From Subtercola endophyticus (lineage in GTDB: Bacteria; Actinomycetota; Actinomycetes; Actinomycetales; Microbacteriaceae), in assembly GCF_021044565.1 (NCBI RefSeq), contig NZ_CP087997.1:3348001-3412000 (forward strand): 64,000 nt of DNA. Reading direction: 5' to 3'. The notes beneath the pieces were generated by a model. The model did no database searches. It was not told the DNA's origin and was given only the letters and a program-made list of their open reading frames with translations. The position numbers were made by a program, and so were the translations under genes. Every line of letters begins with the position of its first letter. The first letter of the stretch is position 1. Shown here piece by piece: positions 1 through 9,147 of this stretch.

Positions 1-2
1 AG

Positions 3-764
3 GCGGCTGCCGCCGGCTCTGCCGCTGACGCTGATACTGGCGCCGCCGAATGGATGACCGTACTCACCGACGGCAGCGTGCTCGGTTCGCACGGGGTGAT
101 GATCGCGGCCGGCTTCCGTTCCGCCCTCGACCTGCTGCGAACGATCGCCGATGCCGGGACGAAGCCCTCCGTCGAGGCTCGCCTGAGCGGCGAGGCCCCG
201 CTCGACACGGATCGCGCTGATCTCGCAGCCGTCACCCGCACCGAGCGGTGGCCGGGCTCGAGCGCGGTGACCCTCGCCACGATCGTGCTCGACTCCCCCG
301 AACTCGACGCGGCGCCCCGCGGAACCGGCGTTCTCGTGGCCGAAGACGTGACGAACGTGGCGGCCAAGGCGCTGACGCACGCCACCGCGAAGTGGCCGTG
401 GCTCGCGCGAAACGCGCAGGCCGAGCATCCGCACCGCCACGTGCTGCGCCTCTCGTACGGTCGCGGCGGTCAGCCGGCTCCGCCCGTCAGTCTCGCCCAG
501 GCCCTCGCCGACGCGAGCACACTGCTCGGCATTCCGCTCGGCGATGGCCAGGTGCGCGGCTTCGCCCTCACCGACTGGCGAGACTCGCTTGCGTTCGCGA
601 CGGCCGGCCACCGCGCGCGGGTCGACGGGCTGGTCGAGGCGGTGCACGGGCATCCGGGGCTCGAGGTCTGCGGAGCCTGGATTTCGGGAACCGGGCTGGC
701 CTATGTCATCGATGGAGCACGCGTCAAGGCCCGGGAGCTCTCGCACCGGTTGACCAGCTCATAG
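3..764 (+). CDS. hemY: Coproporphyrinogen III oxidase, C-terminal part (5' end outside window)
   Basis: The frame is open from base 3 with no start in view, so about 253 C-terminal residues are present. Homologues are cytosolic FAD flavoenzymes that oxidise coproporphyrinogen III to coproporphyrin III. The C-terminal stretch WISGTGLAYVIDGARVKA fits the FAD-binding end of the amine-oxidase/PPOX fold, though it is more divergent than in firmicute HemY. The assignment rests partly on this segment and partly on the company of hemQ, hemH, hemC, hemD, hemB and hemL. The first in-frame ATG (base 54) is internal, because homology-like sequence continues upstream of it. Alternative: another FAD amine-oxidase family member, unlikely in this context. 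Confidence 0.8.
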   Translation, partial: AAAAGSAADADTGAAEWMTVLTDGSVLGSHGVMIAAGFRSALDLLRTIADAGTKPSVEARLSGEAPLDTDRADLAAVTRTERWPGSSAVTLATIVLDSPELDAAPRGTGVLVAEDVTNVAAKALTHATAKWPWLARNAQAEHPHRHVLRLSYGRGGQPAPPVSLAQALADASTLLGIPLGDGQVRGFALTDWRDSLAFATAGHRARVDGLVEAVHGHPGLEVCGAWISGTGLAYVIDGARVKARELSHRLTSS

Positions 765-858
765 GGCTACGATTTATCTGGAGAGTTGGCGTAACCCCTG
801 CGGTCACGCCCTCTCGAAAGCGTCACAACGAGCGACTCAACGACTGATTGGAGTAATC

Positions 859-1245
859 ATGCGCGGAAAGCTGCTTTTCGTGGTCGGCCTGGGTGCGGGC
901 TACGTTCTCGGAACACGAGCCGGCCGCCAGCGGTACGAGCAGATCAAAGCCGGTGCCGACAAGGTCTGGTCGTCGCAGCCCGTTCAGGCCGGTGTGGGCC
1001 AGGTGCAGGGTTTTGCCAACCAGCAGGTCGACAAACTCTCGGGCAAGCTCGCCGATCAGATTCGCAAGGTGCTCGGGCAGCTGCTGGGTCTCGACAAGGG
1101 CAGCGTCGAGGTGACCGTGGTCGCCAAGCGCCCGGCGCGCCCGACCAACGGCGGGGCCGCGACGACGAATGGCAGCGCCGTGGTGACCGGTGTCGACGGT
1201 GACGCCGCGCACACTCCCCCGGTTTCGACCACGGTCGCCGAGTAA
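859..1245 (+). CDS. YtxH-like small membrane/stress protein
   Basis: 128 residues. The N-terminus is a short hydrophobic helix with a glycine zipper (GLGAGYVLGTRAGRQRYEQ) followed by an amphipathic helical region and a disordered Thr/Ala/Gly-rich tail after about residue 95. The glycine-zipper plus RAGRxRYE arrangement is typical of actinobacterial YtxH-type proteins, whose biochemical role is unknown. A GGAG Shine-Dalgarno precedes the ATG. It starts a run of three small envelope genes inserted between hemY and hemQ, spaced closely enough to be one transcript. The link to haem synthesis is positional only. Confidence 0.75.
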   Translation: MRGKLLFVVGLGAGYVLGTRAGRQRYEQIKAGADKVWSSQPVQAGVGQVQGFANQQVDKLSGKLADQIRKVLGQLLGLDKGSVEVTVVAKRPARPTNGGAATTNGSAVVTGVDGDAAHTPPVSTTVAE

Positions 1246-1256
1246 TCGGCAGCGAC

Positions 1257-1742
1257 ATGGCTGACACGCGCAGTACGGATTCGGCCGCACCGGGCCAGCC
1301 GAGCACCGGGGGCGACACGCGTCGTACCCGGCCTCATACGAACAATCCGAAGACCAAGCAGTCGCTGGCCGAACTGGTCACCGCGCTGCCCGGACTAGTG
1401 ACGGCTCTTGTCAAAGACGAGATCGCGCTGCTCAAGGCCGAGGTCATCAGCCGGCTCACCAAACTCGGCGTCGGCGCGGGTCTCATCGTGGCCGCGCTGT
1501 TTTTGCTGTTCTTCGTGTTCGCGGTACTGGTTGCAGCCGCCGTTCTCGGCATCGCCACTGCACTGCCGGCCTGGCTGGCCGCCCTCATCGTGGCCGCCGG
1601 GCTCTTCGTCATCGCGGCGATTCTGATTCTCGTGGGTGTGCTCTCGATCAAACGCGGCATCCCCCCGGTGCCCGAAGAGTCGATCACGAGCCTCAAGAAA
1701 GACCTGAACGCCGTCAAGGGACTGGGTGAGACGCATGAGTGA
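1257..1742 (+). CDS. Holin-superfamily-III/DUF1469-type membrane protein
   Basis: 161 residues. A basic, polar N-terminus (to about residue 40) precedes an amphipathic helix ending VKDEIALLKAEVISRL, then two long hydrophobic helices (about residues 75-103 and 108-135) and a short charged tail. That layout is the actinobacterial 'phage holin family' architecture, which is chromosomal and not evidence of a prophage here. The TGA overlaps the ATG of the following DUF3618 gene by 8 bases, implying coupled translation. A cytoplasmic-membrane location is inferred from the helices; function is not known. Confidence 0.8.
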   Translation: MADTRSTDSAAPGQPSTGGDTRRTRPHTNNPKTKQSLAELVTALPGLVTALVKDEIALLKAEVISRLTKLGVGAGLIVAALFLLFFVFAVLVAAAVLGIATALPAWLAALIVAAGLFVIAAILILVGVLSIKRGIPPVPEESITSLKKDLNAVKGLGETHE

Positions 1743-2088
1743 CCACGAAGCACCACTCGACGCACCCCTCGGAGCAGCGTCGAAAGCCGCGGCCGCAGGG
1801 CTGAAGAAGAACCAGCCGCCCGCTCCCGAGAAGCCCGCCGACACGCGCACACGCGACCAGATCAAGCTCGACGTGGTGAAGAACCGCAAAGACCTCTCTG
1901 ACACGCTCGACGCCATCGAGTTCAAGCTGAACGTGCCCAAGCAGGCTCGCTTCGCAGCAACACGAGTCACCGAGAAGTTCGAAGAGCTCAAGCGGGAGAA
2001 TCCCGCTGTTCTCGTCGCCGGGGCTGCCGCTGCGGCGGCGGTATTGGGCGGCGTTGTATGGCTGGGCATCCGCGCCGTTCGGCGCTGA
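1735..2088 (+). CDS. DUF3618 domain protein
   Basis: 117 residues from the ATG at 1735; a GTG nine bases upstream is also in frame but the ATG is preferred. The motif TRDQIKLDVVKNRKDLSDTL is the DUF3618 signature, followed by a single C-terminal membrane helix (about residues 90-113) ending in IRAVRR. DUF3618 proteins normally sit beside YtxH-like and holin-like genes in actinobacteria, as here, so the three probably act together at the membrane. No enzymatic residues are apparent. The next gene follows after 49 bases. Confidence 0.82.
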   Translation: MSDHEAPLDAPLGAASKAAAAGLKKNQPPAPEKPADTRTRDQIKLDVVKNRKDLSDTLDAIEFKLNVPKQARFAATRVTEKFEELKRENPAVLVAGAAAAAAVLGGVVWLGIRAVRR

Positions 2089-2137
2089 GCGCCTGACAAC
2101 GGCCGGCAGGCGTGCCTCTCGGCCAAGAAAGAAGAAC

Positions 2138-2938
2138 ATGACAGACCCGACACCCGATCGGGCGCAGAGCCCCGCCGACTCGAACGATTCTGCCGGCGCA
2201 GTCGCTGACGGCGCTGCACTGCAGCCGTCGTCGATCGCCTCGACCAGCGAACCCCTCGGCGACACCGTCACCGCCTACACGCTCTGGGCCGTCTTTCGCC
2301 GCAACCCCGGTTCGACACAGTTCTTCGACGGGTACGACGTTCCGTCGATCGTCGAAGAGCTCGACGGTGCCGTGCTGAGCATCGAGAGCGAAGAGGTCAC
2401 TCTGCGCGGCTGGTATGACGTGTCGGGCCTGCGCAGCGACGCCGACCTCATGGTGTGGATTCACGGCGAGACGCCAGAGACCCTGCAGTGGGCGCTGCGC
2501 CAGCTGCGCCGCACGGCATTGCTGAAGGGTCTGCTGCCGGTGTGGAACGCCATGGGCGTGCACCGCGACGCCGAGTTCAACAAACGCCACATGCCCTCGT
2601 TCATGCTCGGCAAGCCCCCGCAGAGCTGGGTCACGGTGTACCCGTTCGTGCGTTCGTACGAGTGGTACCTGCTGCCCGAGGCCGAGCGCAGCCAGATGCT
2701 GCGCGACCACGGCATGAAGGGCGCCGCGTTTCGCACCACGCTCGCCAACACCGTCGCCAGCTTCGCGCTGGGCGACTACGAGTGGATTCTCGCGCTCGAA
2801 GACGACGATCTGCTGAACCTGGTCGACATGATGCGTGATCTTCGCCAGACGGATGCTCGGCGGCACGTGCGCGAAGAAGTGCCCTTCTTCACCGGCCGCC
2901 GCATCGGCACCGCCGAAATCGTCGAGGTGTTGCAGTGA
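2138..2938 (+). CDS. hemQ: Coproheme decarboxylase (chlorite-dismutase family)
   Basis: 266 residues from the ATG at 2138, which has an AAGAAAGAAG Shine-Dalgarno; in-frame sequence upstream of it looks non-coding. HemQ/ChdC performs the last step of the coproporphyrin-dependent pathway, peroxide-driven decarboxylation of coproheme to haem b. Recognisable elements are YPFVRSYEWYLLP, which contains the conserved tyrosines, and the MLRDHGMKG helix carrying a candidate proximal His. The DYEWILALEDDD segment and the C-terminal PFFTGRRI are also typical. The first 35 residues are a polar, Ala/Asp-rich extension. The stop overlaps the hemH GTG by 4 bases, so the pair is translationally coupled. Confidence 0.93.
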   Translation: MTDPTPDRAQSPADSNDSAGAVADGAALQPSSIASTSEPLGDTVTAYTLWAVFRRNPGSTQFFDGYDVPSIVEELDGAVLSIESEEVTLRGWYDVSGLRSDADLMVWIHGETPETLQWALRQLRRTALLKGLLPVWNAMGVHRDAEFNKRHMPSFMLGKPPQSWVTVYPFVRSYEWYLLPEAERSQMLRDHGMKGAAFRTTLANTVASFALGDYEWILALEDDDLLNLVDMMRDLRQTDARRHVREEVPFFTGRRIGTAEIVEVLQ

Positions 2939-4272
2939 GTGATCTGCCCGGCGTGGCCGACACCGGAATCACTGCCGCGCCCGCTTTCGCTACGGCGCAG
3001 ACCCCGGCTGAGGCCGTCGAGGCCGCCGGTACCGCCGCCGTCGTTCGCGGCGCCACTGCTGCAGCCGCATCGGGCCCCGAGCACGTCGAGGTTCCGACGG
3101 CCTACGACGCGATTCTGCTCGCCTCGTTCGGCGGCCCCGAGGGCCAAGACGACGTCATTCCCTTCTTGCGCAACGTCACGCGTGGCCGCGGAATCCCCGA
3201 CGAGCGTCTCGAAGAGGTCGCCCATCACTACCGCGCGTTCGGCGGCATCAGCCCCATCAACGAGCAGAACCGCGAGCTGAAGGCCGCGCTCGAGGCCGAG
3301 CTCGCCTCGCGCGGCATCGACCTGCCGGTGCTCTGGGGCAATCGCAACTGGGCACCCTACCTGCCGGCTGCGCTGACTGAGGCGCACGAACGCGGCTTCA
3401 CGAAGCTCATCGCCATCGGCACCAGCGCTTACAGCTCGTACTCGAGCTGCCGACAGTACCGCGAAGACTACGCCAAGGCTCTCGACGAGACCGGGCTGAA
3501 CGGGGTGCTGCAGATCGACAAGGTGCGGCAGTTCTTCGATCACCCGGGGTTCGTCTCGCCGTTCATCGACGGGGTTGCTGCGGCGTTCGACGAGATCGAA
3601 CAGGCCGTGCCCGGCATCGACCTGGCCACCGAGGTCGAGGTGCTGTTCTCGACGCACTCGATTCCGATGGCCGATGCCGAACGGTCGGGGCCGCGCGAGC
3701 GCGGGTTCGGCGAGGGCGGGGCCTACGAGGCTCAGCACCGGGCGGTTGCCGAGGTGGTGATGGCTGCGGTGGGCGCCGGGCGGGCATCCAGCCGCCCGGC
3801 ATCGGCCGAAGGCGCTGCGGTGCGCGACGCCGACGTGGCCACCGCGGAGAGCGGACTGCCGCAGTGGCAGCTGGTGTTCCAGTCGCGCAGCGGGCCGCCT
3901 ACGCAGCCGTGGCTCGAGCCCGACGTGAACGACGTGATCGCCGGCTTGCCGGCACGGGGCATCCGTGCCGTGGTGATCGTGCCGCTCGGTTTTGTGAGCG
4001 ACCACATGGAGGTGAAATGGGATCTCGACCGGGAAGCCACCGACACTGCCGCAGATAACGATTTGTACAGTGTTCGGGTACCGACGCCCGGAGTGCATCG
4101 CGAGTACGTCAGCGGCCTGATTGACTTGGTTCTCGAACGAGTGAACGGCGTGCCCACCGCCGAACGCCCCGCTCTCACGGCCCTCGGTCCGTGGTACGAC
4201 GTCTGCCGCTCGGGCTGCTGCGAGAACGTTCGCCTCGGCTTCAAACCGGCCCTCGCGGGGTTGACCCCGTAA
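2935..4272 (+). CDS. hemH: Coproporphyrin III ferrochelatase with [2Fe-2S] cysteines
   Basis: 445 residues, GTG start overlapping hemQ. It inserts Fe2+ into coproporphyrin III (CpfC). Visible markers are LLASFGGPEG (about residue 61), the metal-binding His241 in STHSIP, and SDHMEVKWDLD. Cys172 (YSSCRQYRED) and Cys424/428/429 (DVCRSGCC) match the cluster ligands known from actinobacterial ferrochelatases. It is longer than the usual ~370-400 residues because of a roughly 50-residue Ala/Thr-rich N-terminal extension and an Ala/Ser-rich insertion at about 281-308, just before the WQLVFQSRSG strand. Both look like surface low-complexity additions. Confidence 0.95.
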   Translation: MSDLPGVADTGITAAPAFATAQTPAEAVEAAGTAAVVRGATAAAASGPEHVEVPTAYDAILLASFGGPEGQDDVIPFLRNVTRGRGIPDERLEEVAHHYRAFGGISPINEQNRELKAALEAELASRGIDLPVLWGNRNWAPYLPAALTEAHERGFTKLIAIGTSAYSSYSSCRQYREDYAKALDETGLNGVLQIDKVRQFFDHPGFVSPFIDGVAAAFDEIEQAVPGIDLATEVEVLFSTHSIPMADAERSGPRERGFGEGGAYEAQHRAVAEVVMAAVGAGRASSRPASAEGAAVRDADVATAESGLPQWQLVFQSRSGPPTQPWLEPDVNDVIAGLPARGIRAVVIVPLGFVSDHMEVKWDLDREATDTAADNDLYSVRVPTPGVHREYVSGLIDLVLERVNGVPTAERPALTALGPWYDVCRSGCCENVRLGFKPALAGLTP

Positions 4273-4312
4273 GCTCTACAGATTTGCACCCCAACCGAAT
4301 CGCTCGAAAGTC

Positions 4313-5317
4313 ATGACCCGAACCTTACGAATCGCCACCCGGGGCAGTGCCCTCGCTCTTGCCCAGACCGGCATGATCGCGGCAGAGCTGACCCGGCTTA
4401 CCGGTGTCGAGGTGCAGATCACAGTGGTGACGACCGAGGGTGATACCTCACGGGCATCCCTCGCCAGCATCGGCGGCACCGGAGTGTTCGCCAGCGCGCT
4501 TCGCGCCGCCCTCGTCGCGGGCGAAGCCGACCTGGTGGTGCACTCGCTGAAAGACCTGCCGACCGCGCCGTACCCGGGGTTGCGGCTCGCCGCGGTTCCG
4601 TCTCGTGAAGACCCGCGTGACGCGCTCATCTCGCAAGGCGGCCTGACTCTCGACGAGCTGCCGAAGGGCTGCCGCATCGGAACGGGTTCACCCCGCCGGG
4701 TCGCTCAGCTATTGAGTCTGCGACCGGATGCCACGGTTGTGGACATTAGAGGTAATGTCGACACCAGGCTGGCAAAGGTGTCGAGCGGGGAACTTGATGC
4801 CGTGGTGCTTGCTGCCGCTGGTCTCACCAGACTGGGCAGGCTCGACGCTGTCACCGAGTTCTTCGATCTTGCACTGTGGCCGACCGCACCGGGCCAGGGC
4901 GCACTGGCACTTGAAGCGCGCGAGGAGGACAGCATTCCCGAGTTGGTCATGATCGACGATGCAGACACGCGTCTCTCGATAACCGCCGAGCGCGCCGTTC
5001 TCGCCGCGCTCGAAGCCGGATGCACGGCTCCCATCGGGGCGAACGCCACCGTGACGCGCCCCGCCTTCTCTTCTTCTGCGTTCGAGCTCACTCTGACGGC
5101 TGCGGTGTACAGCGCCGACGGCGAAGAGGAGCTCGGCAGCAGCCAGTCGGTTCGGCTCGGCGGAGCGCTCGCCGAGGCGGTGGCCGGCGCCGGGCTCGCC
5201 GACCCGAGCGCGGCCTTCGCTGCGCAGGTCGAAGCGGCAGAAGCGCTCGGTCGCGCGGTCGCCGCACAATTGCTCGATGACGGCGCCGCAGAGCTCGCCG
5301 AGTTGGGGGCGCGCTGA
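4313..5317 (+). CDS. hemC: Hydroxymethylbilane synthase (porphobilinogen deaminase)
   Basis: 334 residues. It polymerises four porphobilinogen units into hydroxymethylbilane. Catalytic Asp81 is in HSLKDLPT; RIGTGSPRR and VDIRGNVDTRL bind the chain; Cys237 in EAGCTAPIGANA carries the dipyrromethane cofactor. Length is slightly above the usual ~310 residues, the extra lying in the C-terminal domain. It begins 40 bases after hemH, and its TGA shares one base with the hemD ATG. In this bacterium it would feed hemD and then uroporphyrinogen decarboxylase, whose gene is outside the window. Confidence 0.96.
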   Translation: MTRTLRIATRGSALALAQTGMIAAELTRLTGVEVQITVVTTEGDTSRASLASIGGTGVFASALRAALVAGEADLVVHSLKDLPTAPYPGLRLAAVPSREDPRDALISQGGLTLDELPKGCRIGTGSPRRVAQLLSLRPDATVVDIRGNVDTRLAKVSSGELDAVVLAAAGLTRLGRLDAVTEFFDLALWPTAPGQGALALEAREEDSIPELVMIDDADTRLSITAERAVLAALEAGCTAPIGANATVTRPAFSSSAFELTLTAAVYSADGEEELGSSQSVRLGGALAEAVAGAGLADPSAAFAAQVEAAEALGRAVAAQLLDDGAAELAELGAR

Positions 5318-6108
5318 TGTCGATCTCGACGAACACGTCACCCACACCGAAACCGCTGCAGGGCTGGCGCGTGCTCGTGCCGCGCGGTGGGCCCTGGGGG
5401 CACGGTGTCGCGAGCGATCTGCGCCGATTCGGGGCGACCCCGATCGTGGCTCCGCTCATCAACTTCGCGCCGACCGACGACGCTCCGGCGCTCGAGAATG
5501 CTCTGCAGCGACTGGCTGCGGGCGATTTCGACTGGCTCACGGTGACGAGTGCCACCACTGTCGATGTGCTTTCGGCACACCGGGCAGAGGTTCCGGCATC
5601 CACTCGCATCGCCGCCGTCGGCGAGACGACCGCGGCCGCCTTGACGGTAGCCGGCTACAAGGTCGACCTGGTTCCGCTCGAAGACAACTCGGCGAAGGGG
5701 CTGCTCTCAGAGATGAAGCAGTTCGAAGAGGCCGGGGCGTCGCTTCGTATTCTCACGTTGCGCAGCGAACTGGCGAAGCCGGTGCTGACGAACGGGCTCA
5801 TCAAGCGCGGGCACTCCGTGGAGTCGGTGATCGCGTATCGCACCATCGGTGTGCCGGTCGACCCGAACATTCGCGAAGAGATCGCGGCGGGGTTCATCCG
5901 GGCGATTCTGGTCACGTCGGGTTCGGTCGCCGAACAGGTACAACTGCAGCTCGGGCCGATTCCCGAAGGCACTATCGTCGCGTGCATCGGGCCGGTGACG
6001 GCTCAGGATGCCCGTGCCTACGGCCTGCGCGTCGACGTCATCGCCGAGGAACGCACCGCCGAGTCGCTCATCGCGTCTGTCATCCAGGCGGCGCTGCAGT
6101 CGCGCTGA
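5317..6108 (+). CDS. hemD: Uroporphyrinogen-III synthase
   Basis: 263 residues, starting on the last base of the hemC stop codon. It closes and inverts ring D of hydroxymethylbilane to give uroporphyrinogen III. The family is weakly conserved, but LVPRGGPWG at the N-terminus, DWLTVTSATTVDVL, the VGETTAAAL loop, ILTLRSELAKPVL and the C-terminal CIGPVTAQDARAYGLRVDVI all fit the two-domain HemD fold. Tight coupling to hemC is normal. About 125 bases separate it from hemB; I see no convincing terminator there. Confidence 0.93.
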   Translation: MSISTNTSPTPKPLQGWRVLVPRGGPWGHGVASDLRRFGATPIVAPLINFAPTDDAPALENALQRLAAGDFDWLTVTSATTVDVLSAHRAEVPASTRIAAVGETTAAALTVAGYKVDLVPLEDNSAKGLLSEMKQFEEAGASLRILTLRSELAKPVLTNGLIKRGHSVESVIAYRTIGVPVDPNIREEIAAGFIRAILVTSGSVAEQVQLQLGPIPEGTIVACIGPVTAQDARAYGLRVDVIAEERTAESLIASVIQAALQSR

Positions 6109-6232
6109 CGCGCTGATCCGCTGATCCGCAAGCCTTCTTCCTCCTCTCGCCCCGCGCCGTCTTCGTAGCTCGATTGAGCTGGCGGCGGAGGCGCGGACGG
6201 AGAGTTCAGCGGGGGCGCGTAGGGTTTAACGC

Positions 6233-7261
6233 ATGAGTTCTCTTGGTTCCGGGCGCGGTGGGTTCGATGGCGGGCGGAGCTGGAACTCCAGCGTGCGGCC
6301 GCGGCGGCTGCGGGCGACTCCGGCGATGCGGCGACTCGTTGCCGAGACACGGTTGAACCCCGCCGAGCTGGTGCTGCCCCTTTTTGTTCGGCAGGGCGAC
6401 GAGCCGCGTGCGCTCAGCTCGATGCCGGGCATCCTGCAGCACACCACCGAGAGCGTGCGGGCTGCCGTGAATGAGGCTGCCGATCTGGGGCTCGGCGGCG
6501 TGATGCTGTTCGGGGTTCCCGACGAGAAAGACGCTATCGGATCAGGCGCGACCGACCCCGACGGCATCTTGAACGAGGCCACCCGGGTGGTCGTCGCCGA
6601 GGTGGGCGACGCGCTCGTGGTGCAGACCGACCTCTGCCTCGACGAATTCACCGACCACGGGCACTGTGGTGTGCTCGACGCCGAGGGGCGCGTCGACAAC
6701 GATGCCACCCTGCTGCGCTACCGCGACATGGCGCTCGCGCAGGCCGAAGCCGGCTCGGAGCTGCTGGGGCTCTCGGGCATGATGGACGGCCAGGTGGCCG
6801 CCGTGCGCGATGCGCTCGACTCCGAGGGCTTCACCAATACCGCGATTCTCGCCTACTCGGCCAAGTACGCCTCGGCGTTCTACGGGCCTTTTCGCGAAGC
6901 GGTCGGCTCATCGCTGCGCGGCGACCGCAAGTCATACCAGCAAGACCCGGCCAACCGGCGCGAGGGTCTCTACGAGACTCAGCTCGACCTCGAGCAGGGC
7001 GCCGACATCGTGATGGTGAAGCCCGCGATGAGCTACCTCGACGTACTGGCCGACGTGGCGGCGATGTCGCCCGTTCCCGTGTGGGCCTACCAGGTGTCGG
7101 GCGAGTACGCGATGATCGAAGCCGCGGCAGCGAACGGCTGGATCGATCGGGAGCGCGCCGTCTTCGAGTCGGTCACGAGCATCCGCCGCGCCGGGGCCGA
7201 CGTGGTGCTGACGTACTTCGCGCCCGAGATCGCTCGCGCGCTGCGCGAACCGCTGGCGTGA
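6233..7261 (+). CDS. hemB: Delta-aminolevulinic acid dehydratase (porphobilinogen synthase)
   Basis: 342 residues. It condenses two 5-aminolevulinate molecules to porphobilinogen. Schiff-base lysines are Lys211 ([17 protein letters not shown]) and Lys263 ([12 protein letters not shown]). The metal loop reads [13 protein letters not shown], so Cys135 and Cys145 are present but the middle zinc ligand is Asp137. That puts it between the fully Zn-type (three Cys) and metal-independent (Asp) classes. The first 27 residues are a Gly/Ser/Arg-rich extension. The upstream gap contains a doubled GCTGATCC and no obvious hairpin. Confidence 0.96.
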   Translation: MSSLGSGRGGFDGGRSWNSSVRPRRLRATPAMRRLVAETRLNPAELVLPLFVRQGDEPRALSSMPGILQHTTESVRAAVNEAADLGLGGVMLFGVPDEKDAIGSGATDPDGILNEATRVVVAEVGDALVVQTDLCLDEFTDHGHCGVLDAEGRVDNDATLLRYRDMALAQAEAGSELLGLSGMMDGQVAAVRDALDSEGFTNTAILAYSAKYASAFYGPFREAVGSSLRGDRKSYQQDPANRREGLYETQLDLEQGADIVMVKPAMSYLDVLADVAAMSPVPVWAYQVSGEYAMIEAAAANGWIDRERAVFESVTSIRRAGADVVLTYFAPEIARALREPLA

Positions 7262-7283
7262 TGGTGTCGGAAAGGAATTGAAC

Positions 7284-8738
7284 GTGTCTGAGTCCGATGT
7301 GTTGTTCGCCAGAGCGAACGTTTCGATACCGGGCGGCGTCAACTCGCCCGTGCGGGCCTTTCGTTCGGTGGGCGGAACACCGCGGTTCATGGTGTCGGCC
7401 CGTGGCGCGTACATCACCGACGCCGATGGGGTCGAATACGTCGACCTGGTGAACTCGTGGGGGCCGGCGATTCTCGGCCACGCGCATCCGGAGGTCGTTG
7501 CTGCGGTTCAGGATGCCGCAGCGCGAGGCCTCTCGTTCGGCGCCTCGACTCCCGCTGAGACCGAGCTCGCTGAAGCCGTTCGGGCCCGCATGTCGGTGGC
7601 TGGTCTCGCCCCCGTGGAGAAGGTTCGACTGGTGTCGACCGGTACCGAAGCAACGATGACGGCCATCCGTCTGGCACGAGGATTCACCGGCCGCGACCTG
7701 CTCGTCAAGTTCGCCGGGCACTATCACGGGCATTCGGATTCGCTGCTCGCCGAGGCGGGATCGGGCCTGGCCACGCTCGCGATGCCCGCGTCGGCCGGGG
7801 TCACCGCGGCGACGGCCGCCCAGACGCTGGTGCTGCCGTACAACGATCTCGATGCCGTGCGCGAGGTGTTCGCCGCGCATCCGGGTCGTATCGCAGCCGT
7901 TATCACCGAGGCTGCGGCCGCGAACATGGGCGTGGTCGCGCCCGACGCCGCCTTCAATGCGACGCTCGCGGACATCGTGCACGAGAACGGTGCGCTGCTC
8001 ATTCTCGACGAGGTGCTCACCGGGTTCCGGGTGGGGCCGGCGGGGTGGTGGGGGCTCGAGGTGACGGGCCGGTCGCTCGGTGCGTCGGTGTCGTCTGGTG
8101 GCGGGACGGATGCCCGGCGTGCAGCCGCGAGCGCGAGCGGAGCGTCGACTCCCTCGGCCGGCGCAAACGCGCGCGACCTGGGCGGCGAGCTGCCCTACAG
8201 CCCCGACCTGTTCACATTCGGAAAGGTCATCGGCGGCGGCATGCCACTTGCCGCGCTCGGTGGCCGGGCCGACGTGATGGACTACCTTGCTCCGGTCGGT
8301 CCGGTGTACCAGGCAGGCACGCTCTCGGGTAACCCGGTGGCCGTCGCCGCGGGGCTCGCCACCCTGCGCCTGGCCGATGAGGCTGTTTATGCGAAGCTCG
8401 ACAGTGCGGCATCCACTGTCTCGAACGCCGTGTCGGAGGCGTTGACCGCCGAGGGCGTGGCGCACTCGGTGCAGCGCGCCGGCAATTTGTTCAGCTTCGC
8501 GTTCGGCGAGTTCGCGGGCGGGGCGGGGCCCCGCACGTACGCTCAGGTGCAGGGCCAGGAGTCGTTCCGCTACGCGCCGTTCTTTCACCACATGCTCGAC
8601 GCGGGCGTCTCGCTTCCGCCCTCGGTCTTCGAGGCGTGGTTCGTGTCGGCGGCACTCGACGATTCGGCCATCGATCGTATCGTCTCGGCGCTTCCGGGCG
8701 CGGCTCGTTCCGCTCGCGAGGTTTCCCAGGCAGGATAG
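7284..8738 (+). CDS. hemL: Glutamate-1-semialdehyde 2,1-aminomutase with internal low-complexity insertion
   Basis: 484 residues from GTG 7284, chosen because AAAGGA lies 8 bases upstream; an in-frame TTG at 7278 would sit almost on the ribosome site. This PLP enzyme converts glutamate-1-semialdehyde to 5-aminolevulinate. Conserved blocks include [40 protein letters not shown], the PLP-contacting [11 protein letters not shown], and Lys314 in [13 protein letters not shown]. Usual length is about 430-440. The surplus is a roughly 42-residue Gly/Ser/Ala insertion between GWWGLEV and [11 protein letters not shown], close to the active-site lysine strand but at a loop. The gene ends 4 bases before the next start. 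Confidence 0.95.
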   Translation: MSESDVLFARANVSIPGGVNSPVRAFRSVGGTPRFMVSARGAYITDADGVEYVDLVNSWGPAILGHAHPEVVAAVQDAAARGLSFGASTPAETELAEAVRARMSVAGLAPVEKVRLVSTGTEATMTAIRLARGFTGRDLLVKFAGHYHGHSDSLLAEAGSGLATLAMPASAGVTAATAAQTLVLPYNDLDAVREVFAAHPGRIAAVITEAAAANMGVVAPDAAFNATLADIVHENGALLILDEVLTGFRVGPAGWWGLEVTGRSLGASVSSGGGTDARRAAASASGASTPSAGANARDLGGELPYSPDLFTFGKVIGGGMPLAALGGRADVMDYLAPVGPVYQAGTLSGNPVAVAAGLATLRLADEAVYAKLDSAASTVSNAVSEALTAEGVAHSVQRAGNLFSFAFGEFAGGAGPRTYAQVQGQESFRYAPFFHHMLDAGVSLPPSVFEAWFVSAALDDSAIDRIVSALPGAARSAREVSQAG

Positions 8739-8742
8739 GGGC

Positions 8743-9129
8743 ATGGCAGTTCTGTTCGTGCACCCCGATCGTTTAGAGATCAGGCTGACGCGAGCCGAAA
8801 AGCTCATGTCGCTCAGGCGCAGCGATATCGAGGTACCGCTGGAGAGCATCCGGTCGGCCGCGCTGACCGACGACCCGTGGGTGTGGGTGCGCGGAATCCG
8901 GGCGCCGGGCACCGCGATTCCGCTCACGCTGGCCGTCGGGTCGTGGAAGTACCACGACGGCAAAGACTTTCTGCTCATCAAAGGCACGCGAACGTCGGTG
9001 GTGATCGACCTCGAGAACGCGGAGTTCTCGCGCATCATCGTCACCACGAAGCATTCGCTGACGCTGCTGCGGGCCCTGCGCCTGCCACCGTTGGAGTCGG
9101 CGGGAGCGACGCAGATCGTCGCCGACTGA
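8743..9129 (+). CDS. Small all-beta protein, PH-like (function unknown)
   Basis: 128 residues, starting 4 bases after hemL, so probably cotranscribed. Alternating hydrophobic/polar strands (LEIRLTRAEKLMSLRRSDIEVPLESIRSAAL, split by a conserved-looking SLRR, then FLLIKGTRTSVVIDLEN and FSRIIVTTKHSLTLL) suggest a bacterial pleckstrin-homology-like fold. There are no membrane helices, signal peptide or cysteines. I recognise it as a protein commonly present in Microbacteriaceae but know no role. It is convergent with the large TPR gene, with only 18 bases between the stops. Confidence 0.7.
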   Translation: MAVLFVHPDRLEIRLTRAEKLMSLRRSDIEVPLESIRSAALTDDPWVWVRGIRAPGTAIPLTLAVGSWKYHDGKDFLLIKGTRTSVVIDLENAEFSRIIVTTKHSLTLLRALRLPPLESAGATQIVAD

Positions 9130-9147
9130 CGCTCAGGCGGCTGGTGC

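Noticed and set aside
1257..1742. Prophage suggested by the holin-like gene
   Set aside because: The protein is the chromosomal holin-superfamily-III type that sits beside YtxH and DUF3618 genes; no phage structural, lysin or integrase genes are near.
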